DNA from: Gammaproteobacteria bacterium
Lineage (GTDB): Bacteria; Pseudomonadota; Gammaproteobacteria; UBA1113
Assembly: GCA_019752835.1 (NCBI GenBank)
Contig: JAIELR010000132.1
Location: 1 to 6,314 of the forward strand
Direction: 5' to 3'
DNA length: 6,314 bases
Both the position numbers and the translations under genes were made by a program. The notes beneath the pieces were generated by a model. That model saw only the letters and a program-made list of their open reading frames with translations. It had not been told where the DNA came from and did not search any database. Shown piece by piece: positions 1 through 5,774 of this stretch (positions within the stretch are counted from its first letter, which is position 1; each line of letters starts with the position of its first letter).

Positions 1-36
1 ATTGAAAATGGCTCTCCTTTCAAGCTACTTCAATTT

Positions 37-110
37 GGATCCCGTGTCGCCAGCCGTATCCGATTTCGCTCTCGAAACATTCTCGAGCGCGGCTTTTGCA
101 CGGGATGACG
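37..110. repeat. Imperfect palindromic repeat (CGTCATCCCG...CGGGATCC type)
   Basis: Read on the minus strand this element begins CGTCATCCCGTG and ends CACGGGATCC. The ends form a perfect 8-bp inverted repeat (ATCCCGTG at 39-46 with CACGGGAT at 99-106). Inside are a 5-bp stem (AGCCG 52-56 with CGGCT 90-94) and a 5-bp stem (CTCGA 71-75 with TCGAG 83-87) around the loop AACATTC. That nested structure is seen directly. Elements with the same CGTCATCCCG/CGGGATCC ends are known to me as dispersed repeats in Rickettsia-like and Rickettsiella-like genomes; assignment to such a family is inference, because only one copy lies in this window. The unit may extend beyond these limits on either side. It lies in the gap downstream of the dehydratase gene. 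Confidence 0.6.
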
Positions 111-270
111 CCTTTGTGAGCTGCCTTTCTGTTCATTTAATGGGACAGCCCTTGTATCTATGGAGTGAAGCTTGCAAACGGGCTGATGTTTCGCCATAAT
201 ACGCGTAACAATACCCGTCACGCCTCTTCAAGAATGCGAACCAGGATGGGTTTTTTTTATGCCTACGCGA
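111..270. other. Non-coding gap downstream of the dehydratase gene
   Basis: No gene is supported here. The short open frames crossing it (about 60 codons on each strand) run through the palindromic repeat, show no recognisable protein family, and the plus-strand one begins at the window edge with no visible ribosome binding site. The stretch may be the flank of the repeat unit or decayed sequence. The minus-strand transcript of the dehydratase would read into it, yet no hairpin followed by a minus-strand U-tract is visible, so its terminator was not located. Confidence 0.4.
239..258 (+). terminator. Possible weak plus-strand terminator
   Basis: AACC (239-242) can pair with GGTT (249-252) around a 6-nt loop and is followed by T253-258, the last part of an eight-T run at 251-258. 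A 4-bp stem is short for an intrinsic terminator, and no plus-strand gene precedes it in the window. It may end transcription from further left, or simply be a chance T-tract. Confidence 0.2.
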
Positions 271-2145
271 TCACCCCTCAACCGATACCGAACATTTTTT
301 ACTAACATCTTCAAGCAGGTTTTCTATATACTCGGGAACCAATACCCGCAAAAGCCGGGTCATTCCATCTTCATCAACGGCACTACAGCAAGCTTGTAAG
401 GCGGCCATTTTTTCTTGTAAATCGGTCCAATCAACTTTAGTAGCTTCTGCCAATGAAATTTTGGAATAAGTAGTGGGTAATAAGGTTTCGTTGATGTGAA
501 ATAACTCTTCATGTAGCTTTTCACCGGGCCGTAGGCCGGTATAAACAATTTGGATATCTTTACCTACTTTCAAACCGGCCAATTGGATAATTTGTTCGGC
601 AAGATACTGAATTTTAATGGGTTGTCCCATATCTAAGACAAAGACCTCACCGCCCTTCCCTATGCTTGTTGCCTGCAAAATAAGCTGCGTGGCTTCGACT
701 ATGGTCATGAAATAGCGGGTGACTTCCGGATCAGTGACGGTAATAGGTCCGCCTTTTTTAAGCTGCTTTTTAAATAACGGCACCACACTGCCTGCAGAGC
801 CTAGGACATTACCAAAACGAACGGTAATAAACTGAGTGGTACTTACCGCATTAAAATTTTGACAAAAAATTTCCGCAATACGTTTGGTGGCACCCATCAC
901 ATTCGTTGGGCAGACCGCTTTGTCGGTTGACACCATAATAAATTTTTCAGCACCCGCTGCCACGGCCTCTTCGGCCAATACTTGGGTTCCCAAGACATTA
1001 TTGCGCAGTGCGCAACGCAATTGTTTTTCCAACAAAGGCACATGCTTATAAGCTGCGGCATGGAAAAATAGACTGGGTTTGTACTTTTGTACCAGTTTGC
1101 GGACCCCATCACGATCCGTCACGTCCAGTAAGACCGGCATATAAGCCAGTGTTTTATTCGCCGATAATTCCATATCAATGGAGTACAAATTAAACTCACT
1201 GTTGTCGACTATCAACAATAATTTGGGCGAAAAACGGGCAATTTGTCTACATAATTCTGAGCCGATAGATCCGGCACCGCCGCTCACTAAAATAACTCTA
1301 TCGCGTACACAAGACGCTATCGTATCCCAGTCTAAATTGACCTGTTCTCGACCCAGTAAATCCTCCAGCGAAACATCTTGTAAGGAATCTAAACTTAAAC
1401 GACCTGACGTTAAATCAGCCAGACTCGGCACCGTCCGAAAAGGCAGACGAGTTGTTTCACAATAAGCCACTATGCGCTGCATTTGCTGTGCTGTCGCAGA
1501 AGGCATAGCAATGATCAGTAATTCGATCTTCAAGTGTTTTACCCTGTCGGATAGGGTAGATAAATCTCCATAGACTTTTAAGGAGTGAATTTCCCGACCA
1601 ATTTTATTGGGGCTGTCATCAATGAAAGCAACCGGGTAATAAGCACCCGATTTATGCCTTAAGAGATCTCGAGCCAGCCCTTCTCCCGCACTGCCGCCAC
1701 CAATAATCAACACGCGTTGTTGCGTACCTTCGCTGGAAGGTTGCCGTTCTTGCCATTGTCTATATATAAAACGGGGAGCACCTAAAAACAAGATTAATAA
1801 AGTGACGTAAATAAAGGGTACTGAACGCGGAGCTAGGGCTGTTTTGGCACTGATAAATAAAAGAACTATGGTTAATAATAAACCGATCATAGCGACTTTA
1901 ATGATTTTGCCCAAATCATTCATTGAGCAAAAACGCCAGCTTCCTCTATGCAGACCAAAACCATAGTTCACCACCATTTGGCCAATTAAAACAAGCGGAA
2001 GCGTTAAAAACATTCCCTTTAAAAAATCGGGAGGAACCAAACCCAAATTAAAACGCAGTAAATAAGCGCCTACCCAAGCCAAAAAAATAGCGGCTAAGTC
2101 AACGAAAAAAATACTTAATTGGCGTTTTATTTTGATGAATTTCAC
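271..2145 (-). CDS. pglF: Membrane-anchored UDP-GlcNAc 4,6-dehydratase (WbpM/PglF/CapD family)
   Basis: Predicted to remove water from UDP-GlcNAc, giving the UDP-4-keto-6-deoxy sugar that opens bacillosamine-type and related deoxyaminosugar pathways. The 624 residues have the full architecture of large WbpM/PglF enzymes. Hydrophobic membrane segments lie at about 11-30, 43-62, 82-100 and 108-122. A first nucleotide-binding-like domain starts with GGGSAGEG (149-156). The catalytic extended-SDR domain carries GGAGSIG (289-295), STDKA (406-410) and Met417-x3-Lys421. Methionine where most SDR enzymes have the catalytic tyrosine is characteristic of the large WbpM-type members, so it is not a defect. 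The start is GTG at 2143-2145, with GAGGT (2152-2156 on the complement) six bases upstream; no other start has a comparable site. It is transcribed alone, divergently from the GT-C gene. The family is certain. The product stereochemistry and the PglF role are inferred from its neighbours; QuiNAc/FucNAc pathways also use this enzyme. Confidence 0.93.
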   Translation of the reverse strand: MKFIKIKRQLSIFFVDLAAIFLAWVGAYLLRFNLGLVPPDFLKGMFLTLPLVLIGQMVVNYGFGLHRGSWRFCSMNDLGKIIKVAMIGLLLTIVLLFISAKTALAPRSVPFIYVTLLILFLGAPRFIYRQWQERQPSSEGTQQRVLIIGGGSAGEGLARDLLRHKSGAYYPVAFIDDSPNKIGREIHSLKVYGDLSTLSDRVKHLKIELLIIAMPSATAQQMQRIVAYCETTRLPFRTVPSLADLTSGRLSLDSLQDVSLEDLLGREQVNLDWDTIASCVRDRVILVSGGAGSIGSELCRQIARFSPKLLLIVDNSEFNLYSIDMELSANKTLAYMPVLLDVTDRDGVRKLVQKYKPSLFFHAAAYKHVPLLEKQLRCALRNNVLGTQVLAEEAVAAGAEKFIMVSTDKAVCPTNVMGATKRIAEIFCQNFNAVSTTQFITVRFGNVLGSAGSVVPLFKKQLKKGGPITVTDPEVTRYFMTIVEATQLILQATSIGKGGEVFVLDMGQPIKIQYLAEQIIQLAGLKVGKDIQIVYTGLRPGEKLHEELFHINETLLPTTYSKISLAEATKVDWTDLQEKMAALQACCSAVDEDGMTRLLRVLVPEYIENLLEDVSKKCSVSVEG

Positions 2146-2196
2146 TAAAATACCTCGTGGGTAAACATAACGGCAATAACCGGATATAAAGCGTTC

Positions 2197-2225
2197 ATAA
2201 TAAACACCGCCCCTAGATGTGTCAA
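2197..2225 (-). promoter_or_regulatory. Sigma70-type promoter for the dehydratase gene
   Basis: On the minus strand a perfect -35 TTGACA (2220-2225) is followed by a 17-nt spacer and a -10 TATTAT (2197-2202, five of six consensus). Transcription would start near 2190, giving a leader of about 45 nt before the GTG start. This is the strongest promoter match in the window and points at the right gene. Confidence 0.75.
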
Positions 2226-2283
2226 TATTTTTCTAATTTGACCGAGGCGGTTAAACTTGCTACGATTGCGTCCCTACATGTGT
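2211..2283 (+). repeat. Direct repeat CCCTA(G/C)ATGTGT in the divergent promoter region
   Basis: CCCTAGATGTGT (2211-2222) and CCCTACATGTGT (2272-2283) match at 11 of 12 positions in the same orientation, 61 bp apart. The first copy covers part of the spacer and -35 of the minus-strand promoter; the second lies just at or after the predicted plus-strand start. That placement would suit binding sites for one regulator acting on both units, but no regulator gene is present and the function is inference. Confidence 0.4.
2238..2266 (+). promoter_or_regulatory. Candidate sigma70 promoter for the GT-C/pglC operon
   Basis: TTGACC (2238-2243, five of six -35 matches), a 17-nt spacer and TACGAT (2261-2266, four of six -10 matches) face the GT-C gene. 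Transcription would start near 2273, with a leader of about 75 nt. A rival -10, TATTAT at 2285-2290, has better sequence and the same upstream context as the opposing promoter's -10, but no good -35 at 16-18 nt spacing. Which is used cannot be told from sequence. Confidence 0.5.
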
Positions 2284-2306
2284 TTATTATAAAGCTGTTA
2301 ACATTT

Positions 2307-2321
2307 TTATGTCCTACATAA
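2307..2321 (+). promoter_or_regulatory. Short perfect inverted repeat in the GT-C gene leader
   Basis: TTATGT (2307-2312) and ACATAA (2316-2321) are perfect complements around a CCT loop, 15 bases before the Shine-Dalgarno. It could be a small leader hairpin or a protein site. Its AT-rich 6-bp stem is weak, so a structural role is doubtful. Confidence 0.25.
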
Positions 2322-2348
2322 GTCATTGCCTATTCCGAGGAGTGCTAC

Positions 2349-3968
2349 ATGAATAATCTCCTCAAATTGTCGAAGGAGAACCAACTTGCATTGGTCGGCT
2401 TTTTTCTCAGTTTTCTTTTATCACCTTGGATATACTACCCATCAAAAATTTTAAATAGTGATGGTATATTTTATCTACATTTAGCTTATCTTGCCGATAC
2501 TCAAGGTGCATTATCGCCTTTTTCTTATTATACCTGGTCATTTTTTCCTCTTGCCATTAATCTCGTTCATCATGCAACGCACTTGAGTTTTGTCAATTCG
2601 GCTTATTTGCTTCAAGCATTTTTTATGGGCCTATGTGCCTTCTTTTTTGTTAAAATTACTCAAGAACTTGGCGCATCTAAACGAACTCAATATCTGGCCA
2701 TTTTGGTTTTTTTGTCCTTTGAAACCATTCTTAATTATCGACAAGATATTTTTCGAGATCACGGTTATTGGGCCTTTTACTTGGCATCTTTTTATTTTTT
2801 GATTCAATTTGCTGTAACCTTCAAACTCCGCACGGCCTTATGTTGGTTTATCTCAAGTGTATTCGCTATTTTTTTTCGAGCAGAGGGAATTCTGCTACTG
2901 CTTCTGAGTCCTTTTGTTGTTTTCTTTTTTGCAAACTTATCACTTACTCAGAAAATAAAACTGTTTTTAAAATTAATCTTGCCCGTCTTATTAATTGCCG
3001 TTATCGGCATAGGATGGCTCTTATCGCATGCAGGAAACAAGGCTTATACAAATCTCTGGAATCAGTTGTATATGCTCTATTACCTCCATTTAGATCTCGG
3101 TTTAATCCGAAACTTACATTCTGCGGCAGATAAATTAAACCATTTTGTTTTACCCAAGGCTGCAAAACAAGGGTCTGCATACATTATTTTATTTGCCGGG
3201 TTATCGATCTATTTTTTCGTCAAGCTTATTTGGACTCTGGGTGTTTTAAATAGCGTTTTAGTCATAAGCTCCTTCATCAAAGGATTGATCCCTTATCAAA
3301 AAAATCAAAAAATTATTATGTTTTGGTTACTGACCATAACACTATTCATTCCATATAACTTTCTCTTTACGCAACAATTTCTCAGTACCCGTTATATGAT
3401 CGCGGCATTAATAAGCAGCTTGTTATTTGTACCTTTTGCCTTAGATTATTGCTTAGAACACCCAAAGCAACCTATTCGCGGTTTATTTATGGTTCATCGT
3501 AAATCGAATATCCTCTCTAATAATCGTTATTTCACATTAAAAAATGTATTTATACTCTATTTAGTTATTGCAGCAAGTGGTTTTATTTTTTTAATCGGAT
3601 CAACATTATATAAGGCGACTTTATCTTATTCGGTAGATGCCAATCGTTGGCTGTATGCAAATCGATCAGAATTAACGCAGGTATGCAGTAATGTGGCTTG
3701 GCCGTTATTTGCGCTTGATCAGGAAAAAATATCTTATGATAATGTCGATACCACCTTCTACCCTTTACTAAACAATAAAAATTGCCAATATATCGTGCTA
3801 CAAAACTCCCATGGTCATTTACAAAAATTTCTCACCATATTCAAATTGCCCAATTGGTATCTGGAGAAAGAATTTTTATCTGGTGATCGGCGTAAAGGAA
3901 TTTATCTATTCAAACGAGTTACGCCGTCAAAGACGGGACCACAGTCCTTATCGATGACCGTTGCTTAG
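2349..3968 (+). CDS. Polytopic membrane protein, putative GT-C-type glycosyltransferase
   Basis: Not assignable to a named gene. The 539 residues include about eight to ten hydrophobic segments (clear ones near 13-30, 84-101, 115-128, 139-156, 164-196, 206-225, 276-300, 321-337, 347-364 and 397-418). A soluble C-terminal tail of roughly 120 residues follows. After the first membrane segment comes NSDG (36-39), an acidic residue where GT-C enzymes such as ArnT and protein mannosyltransferases keep a catalytic aspartate. Also visible are IFRDHGYWAF (134-143), FRAEG (176-180) and STRYM (346-350), charged motifs of the kind seen in GT39-like proteins. No STT3 WWDYG motif and no recognisable O-antigen ligase signature is present. 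ATG 2349 has GAGGAG (2337-2342) six bases upstream. The 11-bp gap to pglC implies co-transcription and a role in the same glycan, perhaps transferring a sugar from a polyprenyl-phosphate donor at the outer face. It is visibly T-rich, partly because of its hydrophobic codons. A flippase or polymerase role is not excluded. Confidence 0.7.
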   Translation: MNNLLKLSKENQLALVGFFLSFLLSPWIYYPSKILNSDGIFYLHLAYLADTQGALSPFSYYTWSFFPLAINLVHHATHLSFVNSAYLLQAFFMGLCAFFFVKITQELGASKRTQYLAILVFLSFETILNYRQDIFRDHGYWAFYLASFYFLIQFAVTFKLRTALCWFISSVFAIFFRAEGILLLLLSPFVVFFFANLSLTQKIKLFLKLILPVLLIAVIGIGWLLSHAGNKAYTNLWNQLYMLYYLHLDLGLIRNLHSAADKLNHFVLPKAAKQGSAYIILFAGLSIYFFVKLIWTLGVLNSVLVISSFIKGLIPYQKNQKIIMFWLLTITLFIPYNFLFTQQFLSTRYMIAALISSLLFVPFALDYCLEHPKQPIRGLFMVHRKSNILSNNRYFTLKNVFILYLVIAASGFIFLIGSTLYKATLSYSVDANRWLYANRSELTQVCSNVAWPLFALDQEKISYDNVDTTFYPLLNNKNCQYIVLQNSHGHLQKFLTIFKLPNWYLEKEFLSGDRRKGIYLFKRVTPSKTGPQSLSMTVA

Positions 3969-3979
3969 GAAATAAATGA

Positions 3980-4600
3980 ATGAATATAATTAAAAATGTT
4001 TTTTATTACCCACTCAAGTGTTTATTTTTTCTGCTGCTGCTTCTTTTATTTATTTTTTTACTGCCTTTCCTCGCTATTACGGCTTTACTCATTCGAATAA
4101 CCTTAGGAAGTCCTGTTCTTTTTTGTCAAGAGCGTGCAGGCCTTCATGGAAAGCCTTTTACTATTTATAAATTTAGAACGATGCGAAACGAACTCAATGA
4201 CAAACAAGGAAACCCCTTGCCTGAATCTGAACGCATATCCCCCATAGGTCGTTTTATTCGAAAAGCAAGCTTGGATGAATTGCCGCAAATATTAAACGTA
4301 TTAAAAGGTGATATGGTAATTGTGGGACCAAGACCGCTTTTTATGGAATATGTTCCACTATACAATGCGCAACAAAAACGACGCCTTGATGTTAAGCCTG
4401 GCATTACGGGATGGGCGCAGATTAACGGTCGTAATGCCATTAGTTGGGATGATAAATTCAAGCTGGATACGTGGTATGTTGAGAATAAATCCTTTTTTTT
4501 GGATTGCAAAATTCTTTGTTTAACGGTTCTTAAGGTAGTTAGGGCCAAGGATGTTAATCAAGATCAGCACTCAAGTATGGAGAAGTTTAGGGGGAGTTAA
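3980..4600 (+). CDS. pglC: PglC-type undecaprenyl-phosphate phosphosugar transferase
   Basis: A short monotopic phosphoglycosyl transferase of the bacterial sugar transferase family (PF02397 type). It moves a phospho-sugar from a UDP donor to undecaprenyl phosphate at the cytoplasmic membrane, the first lipid-linked step of glycan assembly. The 206 residues hold one N-terminal hydrophobic segment (about 9-38), then KFRTM (64-68 region), the catalytic Asp-Glu pair in SLDELPQ (D99, E100), GPRPL (116-120) and GITGWAQINGRN (141-152). Length and the EKFRG tail agree with Campylobacter PglC, which uses UDP-diacetylbacillosamine, rather than with the longer WcaJ/WbaP enzymes. Start ATG 3980 has AGGA (3967-3970) overlapping the preceding stop; the ATG at 3976 hits a stop within a few codons. 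It follows the GT-C gene by 11 bp and meets the aminotransferase gene tail to tail with 2 bp between. Enzyme class is certain; the sugar is inferred from the neighbours. Confidence 0.92.
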   Translation: MNIIKNVFYYPLKCLFFLLLLLLFIFLLPFLAITALLIRITLGSPVLFCQERAGLHGKPFTIYKFRTMRNELNDKQGNPLPESERISPIGRFIRKASLDELPQILNVLKGDMVIVGPRPLFMEYVPLYNAQQKRRLDVKPGITGWAQINGRNAISWDDKFKLDTWYVENKSFFLDCKILCLTVLKVVRAKDVNQDQHSSMEKFRGS

Positions 4601-4610
4601 CCTCACCCCT
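4589..4610. terminator. Hairpin spanning the two convergent stop codons, possible bidirectional terminator
   Basis: AGGGG (4589-4593) pairs with CCCCT (4606-4610) and GAG (4594-4596) with CTC (4602-4604), with A4605 bulged and a TTAAC loop. The structure spans the TAA of pglC (4598-4600) and the TGA of the aminotransferase gene (complement of 4603-4605). It is GC-rich enough to form on either transcript, but no U-tract follows on either strand, so terminator function is uncertain. Confidence 0.4.
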
Positions 4611-5769
4611 GTGCCTCATACAAAACCGCTTTTACCGACTCAAGACTCTGTTGAATATCCGCAACAGCCAACGTTGGATGCACTAATACCATCAACGAGG
4701 TTTGGCCTAATTGCCTTGCATTAGGTAAATAGAAATCTTCTGTATACCCATAATTAGCCTTTAAAAAAGCCTGTTCGCGATAAATTTCAGGGCAGCCACC
4801 GGTAAAGCAGGGAACGCCTTTGGCATTAATCGCTTCTAAAATCTTATCTCGTGTCCATCCAGCTTTTAAATGTTCAGGTTTAATAAAAAACGAATATTTA
4901 TAATACGCATGACTTACATAGTTGGGCGGAATGGCAACGCGTACATTTGAACAATCACTTAAACCTTCATCCCAAATATGGGCATTTCTTTTTCGAGCCA
5001 CTAACCACTGATCTAATTTTTGCAATTGCAGCCGACCTACAGCCGATTGCACTTCGCTCATACGTTCATTTGAACCGAATGAATCATGCAGCCAACGAAA
5101 ACCTACATTAAATACGTTTGCCTGTATTTTTGCATACGATTTTCCATGATCTTTATAGCTCCAAATGCGCTCCCAGAGTGCATCATTATTCGTGGTGATC
5201 ATTCCACCCTCACCCGCCGTTGTCATAATTTTATCTTGGCAAAAAGAAAAGGCGCCAATATCACCTAAGGAACCTACTTTTTTTCCGTCATAGGTTGCAC
5301 CATGCGCCTGGGCGCAATCTTCAACGACATACAAATTGTGACGTTTTGCTAAGGCTAAAATAGCCTCCATTTCGCATGGCCAACCTGCAAGATGAACAAC
5401 GATAATAGCTTTTGTTTTCGCTGTAATTAGCGGCTCGATAATTTCAGCGGTAATATTTTGGCTTGTTAAGTCAATATCGGCAACAACCGGTTTTGCGCGA
5501 CGGGCAACCACGCAGCTTGCTGTTGCAATAAAGGTACGACAAGGCACAATGACTTCATCGCCTTCCCCAATCCCCAGTGCCATTAAAGCCAACTCTAAAG
5601 CAACCGTGCCATTACTCAAGGCAATCGCATGTTTCACGCCAATATACTGGGCAAATTCTTTTTCAAAATTAATGCCTTCTTTCCCCGTCCAATAATTAAC
5701 CTTGGCAGACCGTAACACATTGGTTGCGGCAGCAATTTCATCTTCTGCAAAATGGGGCCATGTAGTCAT
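4603..5769 (-). CDS. pglE: PLP-dependent sugar aminotransferase (DegT/DnrJ/EryC1/StrS family, PglE/WeeJ-like)
   Basis: Predicted to transfer an amino group, usually from glutamate, to C4 of the UDP-4-keto-6-deoxy-GlcNAc made by the dehydratase, giving UDP-4-amino-4,6-dideoxy-GlcNAc. At 388 residues it is normal length for the family. Visible are NYWTG (25-29), SNGTVALELAL (52-62) around the cofactor phosphate site, VVEDCAQAHGA (148-158) with Asp151 expected to hold the PLP ring nitrogen, and SFCQDKIMTT (175-184) with Lys180 as the Schiff-base lysine, followed by GEGG (186-189). The NYWTG and SFCQDKIMTT features recall the Acinetobacter WeeJ-like subgroup more than Campylobacter PglE itself. 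ATG 5767-5769 has GAGAGG nine bases upstream, inside the last codons of the acetyltransferase gene, 5 bp away, so the two are probably one operon and translationally close. Family is certain; the exact ketosugar is inferred, with perosamine or FucNAc4N-type substrates as alternatives. Confidence 0.9.
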   Translation of the reverse strand: MTTWPHFAEDEIAAATNVLRSAKVNYWTGKEGINFEKEFAQYIGVKHAIALSNGTVALELALMALGIGEGDEVIVPCRTFIATASCVVARRAKPVVADIDLTSQNITAEIIEPLITAKTKAIIVVHLAGWPCEMEAILALAKRHNLYVVEDCAQAHGATYDGKKVGSLGDIGAFSFCQDKIMTTAGEGGMITTNNDALWERIWSYKDHGKSYAKIQANVFNVGFRWLHDSFGSNERMSEVQSAVGRLQLQKLDQWLVARKRNAHIWDEGLSDCSNVRVAIPPNYVSHAYYKYSFFIKPEHLKAGWTRDKILEAINAKGVPCFTGGCPEIYREQAFLKANYGYTEDFYLPNARQLGQTSLMVLVHPTLAVADIQQSLESVKAVLYEAQG

Positions 5770-5774
5770 ATTAA

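Larger units (their letters stand above)
2197..2290. repeat. Inverted 11-mer GTGTTTATTAT flanking the divergent promoters
   Basis: GTGTTTATTAT occurs on the plus strand at 2280-2290 and on the minus strand at 2197-2207, facing outward toward the two divergent genes. The minus copy contains the -10 of the dehydratase promoter, which suggests the plus copy could be a mirrored -10. Similarity continues loosely past the 11-mer (AA then GCT on both sides), so the two arms may derive from a duplicated promoter segment. Confidence 0.45.

Noticed and set aside
2..199. 65-codon plus-strand open frame
   Set aside because: It runs straight through the palindromic repeat, has no visible Shine-Dalgarno and resembles no protein family; it is probably open by chance.
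30..221. 63-codon minus-strand open frame
   Set aside because: About half of it is translated repeat sequence, rich in Arg and Gln as expected for CGTCATCCCG-type elements. No ribosome binding site or family resemblance.
1210..1300. Possible inactivation of the dehydratase because the SDR tyrosine is missing
   Set aside because: Large WbpM/PglF enzymes normally carry Met in place of Tyr; MxxxK with an intact STDKA motif is the expected active configuration.
1178..1465. 95-codon plus-strand open frame inside the dehydratase gene
   Set aside because: Antisense to the conserved catalytic SDR domain, which explains its base composition; no independent support.
2768..3133. 121-codon plus-strand frame within the GT-C gene
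   Set aside because: Out-of-frame reading of a hydrophobic coding region; the overlapping frame has a good Shine-Dalgarno, continuous membrane segments and operon spacing.
4165..4548. 127-codon minus-strand frame opposite pglC
   Set aside because: Antisense shadow of the highly conserved PGT catalytic region; no start signal and no family resemblance.
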